DNA of 64,000 nt, from contig PNLY01000020.1 of the NCBI GenBank assembly GCA_013823325.1, positions 1 through 64,000 of the forward strand. The letters are read 5' to 3'. A program made the translations under genes and the position numbers. Of the stretch, positions 51,818-59,464 are shown piece after piece. The notes below the pieces were generated by a model. The model made no database searches. It was not told the DNA's origin and was given only the letters and a program-made list of their open reading frames with translations. The stretch is from Methylobacterium sp. (GTDB taxonomy: Bacteria > Pseudomonadota > Alphaproteobacteria > Rhizobiales > Beijerinckiaceae). Each line of letters opens with the position of its first letter. Position 1 is the stretch's first letter.

Positions 51818-51868
51818 GCACAAGACCTATCCCTGCCATGGGCTGCTCGATGCTCGCGCGGACGCTGT
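51818..51868 (+). pseudogene. Decayed 5' end of a pcaD copy
   Basis: Behind the duplicated promoter, AGGAGGAGAGAT is followed by bases that align with the first 45 or so of pcaD. The GTG start corresponds to GCA at 51818-51820, then CAAGACC against CAAGCCC, and CTCGCGCGGACGC against ATCGCACGGACGG, with small indels. The encoded AQDLSLPWAAR matches VQALTRPYGAL in spots. No longer pcaD similarity follows. I read it as a vestige left after promoter duplication. Confidence 0.6.
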
Positions 51869-52119
51869 TGCGCCGCCGTCGACGAGAGCCGATCCCGCGG
51901 TGCTGCCGGGCTTGCTGACCATCTGCTTCTCGTCCCGGGTTTCCCTGCAAGTGAGATAGGTCGTCGGGAACGGCCGGACTTCGAACGCATCGTGAGTTTC
52001 ACGTGTCTTACGGGAGCGGCGCCGGATCGTCGCGACCTATGCCTGCCTTGACTACGCGTCGCGCCAAATGCCGCGGCCCACAGAAAACAGAAACAAGTCA
52101 ATCATATCGGGAGTGGAAC

Positions 52120-53514
52120 ATGACGGCAGCTTTGCATGCTGATGTCCAGCATAGGCAGCAATCCAAGAAGGCGGCCGTCAGCGGCTGGATCGGCTCGGCG
52201 CTCGAGTATTACGACTTCTTCATCTACGCGACCGCGGCGTCGCTGATCTTCCCGCAGATTTTCTTCCCGTCCAGCAATCCGACCGTGGCGATCGTCGCCT
52301 CTCTGGCAACCTATGGCGTCGGCTATGTCGCCCGCCCGATCGGTGCCTTCGTGCTCGGTCACTGGGGCGACACGCATGGCCGCAAGAATGTGCTGATCCT
52401 GTGCATGTTCCTGATGGGCTTCTCGACCATCGCGGTCGGCCTGCTCCCGACCTATGAGCAGGTCGGCATCCTCGCGCCGATCCTGCTCGTCATCATGCGT
52501 CTGATCCAGGGCTTCGCCGTCGCCGGCGAGATCTCGGGAGCAAGCTCGATGATCCTCGAGCACGCCCCCTTCGGCCGCCGCGGCTACTATGCTAGCTACA
52601 CGCTGCAAGGCGTGCAGGCGGGGCAGATTCTGGCCGCCGCCGTCTTCCTGCCGCTGGCCCATTTCATGCCGGAGGCTGCGTTCAACAGTTGGGGCTGGCG
52701 CATTCCCTTCCTGCTGAGCTTCGTCGTCATCATCGCCGGCTGGATCATCCGCCGCGAGGTCGACGAGACCCCGGCCTTCAAGGAGGAAGACAGCCAGAAC
52801 GCGACGCCGCGCTCGCCGGTGATCGAGGCGATCCAGACCACCTGGCCGGACATGATCCGCGTCATCCTGATGGCGCTGATGAACGTCATCCCGGTCGTCG
52901 CCACCATCTTCGGCGCCGCCTATGCGGTCCAGGCCGCCTACGGCATCGGCTTCCACAAGGACGTCTATCTCTGGATCCCGGTGATGGGCAACATCGTCGC
53001 CTGCCTGGTGATCCCCTATGTCGGGAGCCTCTCCGACAAGTTCGGCCGCCGCCCGCCCATCATCGTCGGCGCCCTCGGCTCCGGCCTGCTGGCCTTCGGC
53101 TATCTCTATGCGATCTCGATCCACAGCGTGCCGCTGGCGATCGTGATGTCGCTGCTGATGTGGGGCGTGGTCTACCAGGGCTACAACGCGGTCTTCCCGA
53201 GCTTCTTTCCCGAGCTGTTCCCGACCCGGACCCGCGTTTCCTCGATGGCGATCTCGCAGAACCTCGGCACTGCCGTCACAGCGCTGCTGCCGGCCCTGTT
53301 CGCGACCGTCGCCCCTCCCGGCTCGCAGAACGTCCCTCTGGTGGTCGGCGCGATCGCCTTCGCCATCTGCGTCGTCGCGGCGGCTGCCGCCTGGTCGGCC
53401 CGTGAGACCTACCGCGTCCGGATGAACGATCTCGGCAATCCCGATGCGGTTCCGGTCGACCAAGCCAATTATGAGCGTTTGCGGAACGAGAGCATCGTGG
53501 CCTCGCGGAGCTAA
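52120..53514 (+). CDS. MFS transporter, metabolite:H+ symporter (ShiA/KgtP) family
   Basis: A 464-residue 12-helix transporter. Family motifs are SGWIGSALEYYDFFIYATAA at the first helix, ARPIGAFVLGHWGDTHGRKNVL (the loop 2-3 signature), RLIQGFAVAGEISGASSMI and FGRRGYYASYTLQGVQAG. Members import shikimate, 2-oxoglutarate and related acids. Being next to quiC and under a copy of the pcaD promoter, it probably imports shikimate, quinate or protocatechuate. SD-like CGGGAG precedes the ATG at 52120. Confidence 0.9.
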   Translation: MTAALHADVQHRQQSKKAAVSGWIGSALEYYDFFIYATAASLIFPQIFFPSSNPTVAIVASLATYGVGYVARPIGAFVLGHWGDTHGRKNVLILCMFLMGFSTIAVGLLPTYEQVGILAPILLVIMRLIQGFAVAGEISGASSMILEHAPFGRRGYYASYTLQGVQAGQILAAAVFLPLAHFMPEAAFNSWGWRIPFLLSFVVIIAGWIIRREVDETPAFKEEDSQNATPRSPVIEAIQTTWPDMIRVILMALMNVIPVVATIFGAAYAVQAAYGIGFHKDVYLWIPVMGNIVACLVIPYVGSLSDKFGRRPPIIVGALGSGLLAFGYLYAISIHSVPLAIVMSLLMWGVVYQGYNAVFPSFFPELFPTRTRVSSMAISQNLGTAVTALLPALFATVAPPGSQNVPLVVGAIAFAICVVAAAAAWSARETYRVRMNDLGNPDAVPVDQANYERLRNESIVASRS

Positions 53515-53564
53515 GTCCGGATCAATTCGAGCCGACCTGGTTTGACCGGCAGGGCGGCTCGAGG

Positions 53565-53604
53565 TCACGCTGCATTCGGGCGCAAGCGTCCGAATGCAGC
53601 GTGA
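53565..53604. terminator. Long perfect hairpin downstream of the MFS gene
   Basis: TCACGCTGCATTCGG (53565-53579) and CCGAATGCAGCGTGA (53590-53604) are a perfect 15-bp inverted repeat around a 10-base loop, 50 bp past the MFS stop. There is no U-tract. It may be a factor-independent-like terminator, a mRNA-stabilising hairpin or, given its exact symmetry, an operator. Confidence 0.5.
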
Positions 53605-53725
53605 TCGATTCCTGGATCACCGCGCGTCCGCTGCGGTCCCGCTGATCTATCACATGGTGATCGCATCGGATTATTCCGGAAAGTGGATTCCACTTTTCGG
53701 TCCGATGCCAGGGAGGAGATCGCCC

Positions 53726-54175
53726 TCAGATCGCGAAGTCGATTTCGGGCCTGTACGCGGCGGCCCGGGCAGCCAGGTCGGCGATGGTCGTCTCATCGAC
53801 CACGGCCGCCATCGCGTCGCGCACCTCGCGCATCGCGGAACGGACGACACAGGCCTCGATGTCGTCACAGTCCTCGCATGGCCTGAATGCCGACTGGCTG
53901 GCGCAGTCGATCGGCGCGATCGGCCCTTCCAATGCCCGGATCACCGCGCCGAGCGTGATGCTTCCGGCCGGCTGCGCCAGCGCGTAGCCGCCGCCCGGAC
54001 CCTTCTTGCTGCGCAGAAGGCCAGCCTTGCGCAGGTCCAGCAGGATCGCGTCGAGAAACTTCTTCGGGATGGTGTTGCGCTGGGCGATCTCGGCGATCTG
54101 GGCGGTCTCGCCGATCCTCAACCCGGCGAGGTGAACCATCGCCTTGATGCCGTATTTGCCCTTGCTGGTCAGCAC
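53726..54175 (-). CDS. Rrf2-family regulator with Fe-S-type cysteines
   Basis: A 149-residue Rrf2 protein starting at a GTG (54175). The winged helix (LTSKGKYGIKAMVHLA, IPKKFLDAILLDLRKAGLLRSKKGPGGGYAL) is followed by a loop with C91, C100, C103 and C109. IscR-like proteins bind a [2Fe-2S] cluster with three such cysteines, so redox or iron-sulfur sensing is plausible. Targets are not evident; the genes on both sides are candidates. Confidence 0.85.
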   Translation of the reverse strand: MLTSKGKYGIKAMVHLAGLRIGETAQIAEIAQRNTIPKKFLDAILLDLRKAGLLRSKKGPGGGYALAQPAGSITLGAVIRALEGPIAPIDCASQSAFRPCEDCDDIEACVVRSAMREVRDAMAAVVDETTIADLAARAAAYRPEIDFAI

Positions 54176-54311
54176 TGCCGGCCTCTCGCGTAGAAGTCTA
54201 CTACATCGATCTATTTTCCAGTGGCTGCAAGGCACGGCTGGAGGGCGCGCTGCAACGAATGTCGCGCCTGGCAAGCAGATAAGCGTCGAGGATGGTGTGC
54301 TGCCGGTGGAG

Positions 54312-54779
54312 TCACCCCTCGAGGAAGGCGGCAACCTCCGGCGAGGCCCGCAAGGCAGCCAGTTCCTCCGCTGTCGGCAGGGCAGGGCGGTCGCGGGTGG
54401 CGTCGACCAGGCAGAGGAAGCCGAGCGGCTCATTGGGCTCGGCCCGGAACTGGTGCCAAGTCCAGCCGGGGATGGTGACCAGGTCGAACGGGCCGATCTC
54501 GCTCACCTGCGAGCCGACGAGGCAGCGGCCATGGCCACGGACAATGACGACCGCATGGACATGGCCGTGGCGTTCCAAGGTGGTGTGGCCGCCGGGGCCG
54601 ACCTCGAAGTAGCGCAGCTCGCCGGCAAGGTCCGGCCGCGAGAACAGAATCTGGCGGGAGACGTCGCGGAAGGGCGCATCGCCCTCCTGCTTGTAGGCGA
54701 GCCGTTCGATGCCCTGCCAGGCAAAGCCGTCTTCGTGCCGGCGCAGGTTGGGGGCGTCGTCCTTGCTGGTGTCAGGCAT
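54312..54779 (-). CDS. Cupin-domain protein
   Basis: A 155-residue cupin with the metal motif GGHTTLERHGHVHAVVIVRGHG (three His and one Glu) and the second motif PGWTWHQFRA. It may be a metal-dependent isomerase, dioxygenase or a sugar-acid processing enzyme. Its start overlaps the end of the RuBisCO-like gene by 8 bp, so the two are co-translated and probably work on the same compound. Confidence 0.8.
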   Translation of the reverse strand: MPDTSKDDAPNLRRHEDGFAWQGIERLAYKQEGDAPFRDVSRQILFSRPDLAGELRYFEVGPGGHTTLERHGHVHAVVIVRGHGRCLVGSQVSEIGPFDLVTIPGWTWHQFRAEPNEPLGFLCLVDATRDRPALPTAEELAALRASPEVAAFLEG

Positions 54780-55896
54780 GGGTTTCTGCCGGGGCTTGCG
54801 CTTGCGAGTGCTGGTGGACCGTGGCGACGAACGCAGCCGTGGCGTCGCTCAGCCTGTCGCCCTCGGCGAGCAGGTTACCGCCGATCAGCAGCATGACGTC
54901 GCGGCCGTAGAAGTCGAGCATTTCCGGCACGCGCGCGACGCTCATGCCGCCGGCCGGCACCGGGGCGATCGCCGCGAGCCCAGGCGTGGGTGCGATCGCG
55001 GCGTCCGCGATCCGCTGGCAGGTCTCTTCGGAATAGCCGAAGCGGCCGCCATGGTTGGGGAAGATCACGGCATCGATGCCGGCAAGCCGCCAGAGCGTGG
55101 TCAGGCAGGCCGGGTCGATCCGCGCCGCGCCCGCCAGGCTCGGATGAGCGAGCAAGGCGATCTCAGGGTAGTCCCGCCTGAGCTGTTGGATATTGGCGAG
55201 ACCGAGGATCGCCGGCGCGACCATCGCCGTGTCGAGCCCCTCCTCCTTGATGATGCGCAGCTGTTCGCGCACGGCGTCGAGGCTGCCGGAGAGGCTCGGC
55301 ACATAGCGGGTCGGATGGCCGGTCCAGGCAGTCGCGCGGCGCATCGCGGCGGCGCAGGCCGCAACGCGCTGCGGGAATGGGCTGTAGGCCTGCGTCGCCA
55401 GCCCGTGATCGTCCTTGACGTAGTCGATGCCGCCGAGCGCGAAGGCTTCCGCCAGGCGTGCCAGCCCCTCCGGCGACAGCCCCTGCGGCTTCAAGGCGGA
55501 GCAGGTCAGGGCGCGCGCTTGCGCACCGACACGCCGGCGCAGGCCATCGAGACCGAGCTGCGGGCCGTCGCCCAGCGCAGCACGCAGATCCGGCGGCACG
55601 GCAATCTCGGCAAGCGTCAGGTCTTCATGCAGCGAGGAGTTGCCGAACAGCATGTTGAGGAGCTGTCCCGCATCACCGCCGACCGTCGCGGCCGAGAGCA
55701 GGATGCGGATTGCGTGCAGGCCACCGCCCAGCGACTCGACGGCGACGACGCGGCCGAGAATCTCGCCGAGGACGAAGGGATCGTCGACCGCCTCGGGCGG
55801 CATCTCGATGCTCTGCTCGACAGCGATCGCCCTGGCGCGCGCTTCGGCGTCCTCTGGCGAGCCGCGCAGGTGATAGGTGACGTCGATCCAGCTCAT
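54772..55896 (-). CDS. RuBisCO-like protein (form IV family)
   Basis: A 374-residue RuBisCO large-chain homologue without carboxylase potential. The K175-region reads LKPQG (K136 kept, K177 equivalent is Gln138), the carbamylation motif GGIDYVKDDH keeps Lys161 and Asp163 but has His164 instead of Glu204, and the loop-6 lysine motif is absent (FPNHGGRFGYSEET). Other RuBisCO landmarks (LLAHPSLAG, PAGGMSVARVPEML, LLIGGN) are present. RuBisCO-like proteins act as enolases, isomerases or, in apionate catabolism, as transcarboxylase/decarboxylases. Which of these applies cannot be told here. Confidence 0.88.
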   Translation of the reverse strand: MSWIDVTYHLRGSPEDAEARARAIAVEQSIEMPPEAVDDPFVLGEILGRVVAVESLGGGLHAIRILLSAATVGGDAGQLLNMLFGNSSLHEDLTLAEIAVPPDLRAALGDGPQLGLDGLRRRVGAQARALTCSALKPQGLSPEGLARLAEAFALGGIDYVKDDHGLATQAYSPFPQRVAACAAAMRRATAWTGHPTRYVPSLSGSLDAVREQLRIIKEEGLDTAMVAPAILGLANIQQLRRDYPEIALLAHPSLAGAARIDPACLTTLWRLAGIDAVIFPNHGGRFGYSEETCQRIADAAIAPTPGLAAIAPVPAGGMSVARVPEMLDFYGRDVMLLIGGNLLAEGDRLSDATAAFVATVHQHSQAQAPAETHA

Positions 55897-56324
55897 CGTC
55901 GATCCTGCAGAGGCCAGGCTCCGCCATTTCGTTTCGGCAGTCTTGTGGCACCGCCGTCGCCCGGGCTCCCAGCGCATTGCGTCGTGACGATGCTGCAGCG
56001 ATCGAGCCGGGATAACGGCAGGGACACGCGAAGCTTGAAGTCCGATCTTGCAAGCGTCAACGGGAATGTTCTTTCTGGAGAACGCCCGGCGAGAAACATT
56101 CTTTACCGCTTGCACGAGCTGGCGGGGTGGCTCCTCCAGCATCGCTGCCGGCGGAAGCGATGGCCATTCGCGACGCGGGTTCTAAGCCCTCTCGGAAGCG
56201 TTGTTCTCTTTACGGAACGGTTCGTCGAATGGCCGCCATGTGTGTCGGCGCTGGCGGTACACATCGCGATGCGCGGTATCGACCGGCGAGGACTCGCGCT
56301 TTGGCGGGGCTCGGTGATCTTCGA
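55897..56324. promoter_or_regulatory. Leader of the RuBisCO-like operon with paired GTTC-N8-GAAC sites (56068-56083, 56203-56218)
   Basis: This 428-bp interval separates the RuBisCO-like gene from the upstream permease gene. It holds two 16-bp dyads of identical form, GTTC-TTTCTGGA-GAAC and GTTC-TCTTTACG-GAAC, 135 bp apart, both with T-rich spacers. They look like operators for one regulator, perhaps allowing DNA looping. I see no gene in the interval. Confidence 0.45.
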
Positions 56325-57728
56325 TCAGCCCAAGCCAAGAAGGATATTCAGCACCGCCAGCGCCGTGACGACGACGAGGGCGACGCTCAGCGTCGCCAAT
56401 TGAACCCAGCGGCGATGCTCCACCGCGCCTGCCGGCGATAGTTGCACGGCCATCTCGATCTTGCCCGGCGAGGCCATGAGCAGGAAGGCCGCCGCGACGT
56501 TGTGGATCGCCATGAACCAGAGCACGTCAACGCCGAGCGACCGGGCGATCTCGGCCTGAATGGTCGCGAACATCGCATTCGCGCCGGCGTTCGAGCCGGT
56601 TACAAAGCCGCCCACCGCGCCGACGAACGGAGCGGCGGCGAGGTAGGCCGTGCCGGCTCCCGCCAGGGTGCGGGCCAGATGCGCCGCCATCCCCGACACC
56701 GCCATCAGGATGCCAAGCAGGATGAACAGGCCCGTGACCGGCGCAACCTCGCGCCAGGACGCCCAGGCCTTGCGCAGCGACCGGGGCGCCGGCCGGCCAT
56801 GCGCGAACCAAGCTGCGGCGATGAACAGCCAGAGCGCGGGTGAGCCGAGATAGCGCCAGTTCTCCGAGAGGCCACTTGTCCGCACGGCCCAGCCGGCGGC
56901 CAGCACGCCGCCGAGCAGGACGGCATAGCTCGACAGCGCCCGGCGCCCGACGGCTTCCAGTCGCACGCTGCCGCTGCGGCGATGCCCGAGTAGGACGTGC
57001 AGGATGATCATGACGAGCGCACCGAGGGCGCCGGCGGGGGCCGTTCCGAACAGGAGATTGGCCGCCGCGATCGCCAGCGTCAGCGCGACGCCGGACAGCG
57101 CTCCTTGCAGGACAGCCGTGCCACGCTCCTGGGGGGCAGCGGCGAGCCAGGCGGCGATGAACCCGGTCATGACGAAGGGGATGATGCTGATCGCTGCGGA
57201 GGCGACGCCCAGATCACGGAAGGAGAGCCCGGACATCGTCGCTGCGATCAGCGTGCCCGGCCCCATGGACCCCCACGGCACTGCGCAGAGGCCGATCAGG
57301 CCGATCACCGCGACCTTGCGCGGGGGCAGGCCGAAATGGGCCAGCAATGGGATGCCGATGGTAACGCCGATGCCGAAGCCAGTCAGCGATTCCGCGAAGG
57401 GGGTGACGCCGTGCACGACCAGCAGGATGGCGCCGACGCCCTGGCCGGCGCGTCCGCTGATCCAGCTCGCCAGCGCAGCCTGCCCGCCGGCCTGCCGCAG
57501 CACCTCCGACAGCAGCAGCCCGCCTGCGACGATCAGCAGGACTTCCATCAGGATGGGGGTCCAGCGCAAGGTGGTGGGCAGTATGCTGTCCGGAGGAAGC
57601 GGAAAGGCCAGCAGGATGGCGAGCGCTGCCGTTCCCACGCCCAGAAGGGCGGCGTGCAGCGAGCGCGCCCCGACCGCGAGGGCGAGGATGGTGGACAGCG
57701 CCGGCAATGCGCTGAGGAGGGTGGACAT
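56325..57728 (-). CDS. L-lactate permease (LctP) family transporter
   Basis: A 467-residue transporter with about 12 membrane segments. LctP-family motifs are TPFAESLTGFGIGVTIGIPLLAHFG, CAVPWGSMGPGTLIAATMSG, and FVGAVGGFVTGSNAGANAMFATIQAEIA. Family members import lactate, glycolate and related 2-hydroxyacids by proton symport. With the RuBisCO-like/cupin operon downstream it may import that pathway's hydroxyacid substrate. It is divergent from the XRE-cupin regulator across only 71 bp of AT-rich DNA. Confidence 0.87.
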   Translation of the reverse strand: MSTLLSALPALSTILALAVGARSLHAALLGVGTAALAILLAFPLPPDSILPTTLRWTPILMEVLLIVAGGLLLSEVLRQAGGQAALASWISGRAGQGVGAILLVVHGVTPFAESLTGFGIGVTIGIPLLAHFGLPPRKVAVIGLIGLCAVPWGSMGPGTLIAATMSGLSFRDLGVASAAISIIPFVMTGFIAAWLAAAPQERGTAVLQGALSGVALTLAIAAANLLFGTAPAGALGALVMIILHVLLGHRRSGSVRLEAVGRRALSSYAVLLGGVLAAGWAVRTSGLSENWRYLGSPALWLFIAAAWFAHGRPAPRSLRKAWASWREVAPVTGLFILLGILMAVSGMAAHLARTLAGAGTAYLAAAPFVGAVGGFVTGSNAGANAMFATIQAEIARSLGVDVLWFMAIHNVAAAFLLMASPGKIEMAVQLSPAGAVEHRRWVQLATLSVALVVVTALAVLNILLGLG

Positions 57729-57799
57729 CGGATGCCTTCGATTTGCAGATCAGAAATTATTTTTGCTAATATGCAATTTGTCAAGCTCAGGGGTTTCAC

Positions 57800-58354
57800 G
57801 TGGAGTTAGAGTCGCAGGATCAGGATGTCCGGTTCGGGAACGCAGTGCGCACGCGTCGCACGCAGCTCGGCGTGACGCTCGATCAGCTCGCCGGGACGAG
57901 CGGCGTTTCGGCGGCCGCGCTGTCCCGGGTCGAGCGCGGGCTGCTCAGCCCGACATTGCGCAACGCGATCGCCATTGCGCGCGGCCTCGGCCTCGAGCTC
58001 TCCGAGCTGGTGGAGCGCGACAATGCCAAGATCACCCGCGACGGCGAGAATCTGCGCTTCTTCGACGATGTGACGGGAATCGAGCGGCTGACACTGGCGC
58101 GCCCGACGCCGGATCTGGAGCTCCTGTCCTACAGCGTCCCGCCGGGAGCGACATCGAACCGCTTCGCACCGCATAAGCCGGGAACGCGCGAGATTTTCCA
58201 CGTTCTCACCGGCCGTCTCGAGATCCACGCCGGGCAGGAGACGATCACACTGGGCGCCGGTGACACCGCGACGGTGCTGGTCGATACCGAGCACTGGTTC
58301 AGAAATATCGGCGACCAGCCGGTACGCATCATTCTGACGATCCTCGGCGCCTGA
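57800..58354 (+). CDS. XRE-cupin transcriptional regulator
   Basis: A 184-residue regulator starting at a GTG that follows AGGGG. Residues about 10-65 are a helix-turn-helix (VRTRRTQLGVTLDQLAGTSGVSAAALSRVERG), and residues about 105-180 a cupin (FAPHKPGTREIFHVLTGRLEIHAGQETITLGAGDTATV). Such proteins sense small molecules through the cupin. Its position suggests control of the divergent LctP-type permease gene and perhaps the RuBisCO-like operon. Confidence 0.88.
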   Translation: MELESQDQDVRFGNAVRTRRTQLGVTLDQLAGTSGVSAAALSRVERGLLSPTLRNAIAIARGLGLELSELVERDNAKITRDGENLRFFDDVTGIERLTLARPTPDLELLSYSVPPGATSNRFAPHKPGTREIFHVLTGRLEIHAGQETITLGAGDTATVLVDTEHWFRNIGDQPVRIILTILGA

Positions 58355-58455
58355 AACGATGGCCTGGCGAGGCTGCGCCTTCTGCGCCGGGCCAGGCGAG
58401 GGCGCTCCTCCTTGACCTGCCGGGCATGGGCGGCGGCCCTTCGCTTGATTTTTCT

Positions 58456-58469
58456 TACAATCGATTGCA
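58456..58469. promoter_or_regulatory. LacI operator A (upstream of the NMT1-like gene)
   Basis: TACAATCGATTGCA, with a perfect CAATCGATTG core at 58458-58467, 63 bp upstream of the NMT1-like start. It is the first of four related sites in this region; the flanks CTT...AAG also recur. Confidence 0.75.
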
Positions 58470-58529
58470 GAAAGAGTCTTGTGCTCGGCCGTCGAGCGCA
58501 TGGCCACTGGTGGCCCAAGGCGGGAGATC

Positions 58530-59444
58530 ATGACCAAGCTCGACATCATCGCCTTCGCCGGCGCTTCCAACTGGCCGGTCTGGGCGGGGCAGGCACGCGG
58601 CTTCTTCGCGGAGCAGGGCCTGGAGCTGACGCTGACCTTGACGCCGAACTCGCGGCACATGGCGCGCGCGCTGCATTCCGGAACGGCTGCGATCGCGCTT
58701 TCCTCGATCGACAATGTGATCGCCTATGCCAGCGGGCAGGGCGAGGAGCCTCTCGGCGAGACGGCCGATTTCTTCGCCTTCATGGGGGTGGATGACGGCC
58801 TGCTCAGCCTGATGACGCAGCCAGGGGTCGAGACGCCGGCGCAATTGCGCGGTGGCACGCTCGCCGTCGACGCGCTGACGACCGGCTACGCCTTCGTGCT
58901 GAAGGAAATCATGAGGCGCGCCGGGATGTCCGAGCGCGACGTCACCTACAAGGCCGTGGGCACCGGCGCAGAGCGCCTGCAGGCGCTGAAGGATGGAAAC
59001 TGTGCCGCGACCTTGCTGAACGCCCCGCTCTGCCTGGCGGCGGAAGGGGCGGGCAGCGTGCGCCTGCTCTCGGCCCGGTCGATTCTCGGCCCTTACCAGG
59101 GCATCGTCGGGGCGGCGCGGCGGTCCTTTGCGCAGGCGCATCCCGAGCTCATCGTCCGGTTCATCAGCGCCTTCCACCGCAGCCTGGCATGGCTGGGCGA
59201 TCCCTCGAACAAGGCCGAGGCCTGCGCGATCCTGGCCGAGAAGCTGCCGGCGGTGCGCGCCGTGCTCGACGAGGCCTATCGCATGCTGGTGACGGAAGGG
59301 GGCCTGGCGCGCAACCTCGCCATCGATCCGGCCGGGGCAGATTGCGTCATCGCTCTGCGCCGTCGCCATGGCCCTGGCGGGCAGGAACTCGGGACGGCCG
59401 ACCGCTATATCGACGACGGCTTCCGGCAGCTCGCGCTCGCCTGA
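58530..59444 (+). CDS. NMT1/THI5-like (SsuA/TauA-type) substrate-binding-domain protein without signal peptide
   Basis: A 304-residue protein of the ABC nitrate/sulfonate/pyrimidine-precursor binding fold: GASNWPVWAGQARGFFAEQGLELTLT, ALSSIDNVIAY, and GVETPAQLRGGTLAVDALTTGYA. The N-terminus has no hydrophobic leader, and no ABC permease or ATPase gene is near. It could be a cytosolic ligand-binding protein, an enzyme of this fold or a protein exported in another way. The cysteine motif of yeast/Legionella-type Thi5 is absent. A GGGAGA precedes the start, and operator A lies upstream. Confidence 0.8.
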   Translation: MTKLDIIAFAGASNWPVWAGQARGFFAEQGLELTLTLTPNSRHMARALHSGTAAIALSSIDNVIAYASGQGEEPLGETADFFAFMGVDDGLLSLMTQPGVETPAQLRGGTLAVDALTTGYAFVLKEIMRRAGMSERDVTYKAVGTGAERLQALKDGNCAATLLNAPLCLAAEGAGSVRLLSARSILGPYQGIVGAARRSFAQAHPELIVRFISAFHRSLAWLGDPSNKAEACAILAEKLPAVRAVLDEAYRMLVTEGGLARNLAIDPAGADCVIALRRRHGPGGQELGTADRYIDDGFRQLALA

Positions 59445-59464
59445 GGTCGGCGCGGCTTGGCCGA

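Larger units (their letters stand above)
51472..52119. promoter_or_regulatory. Divergent intergenic region between quiC and the MFS gene
   Basis: This 648-bp interval holds the second PcaQ module and the stub of a pcaD copy (listed separately). The rest (about 51870-52119 and 51472-51730) shows no convincing gene. The transporter has an SD-like CGGGAGTGGA before its ATG. Short open frames in the interval (for example 51747-51959) do not look coding. Confidence 0.5.

Noticed and set aside
51747..51959. A 70-codon plus-strand open frame in the quiC-MFS gap
   Set aside because: It runs through the PcaQ module and the pcaD stub, has no ribosome site at its ATG and shows no protein-like composition.
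58530..59444. Thi5-type pyrimidine (HMP-P) synthase
   Set aside because: The fold matches, but the cysteine-rich motif of Thi5 is missing and no thiamine genes are adjacent.
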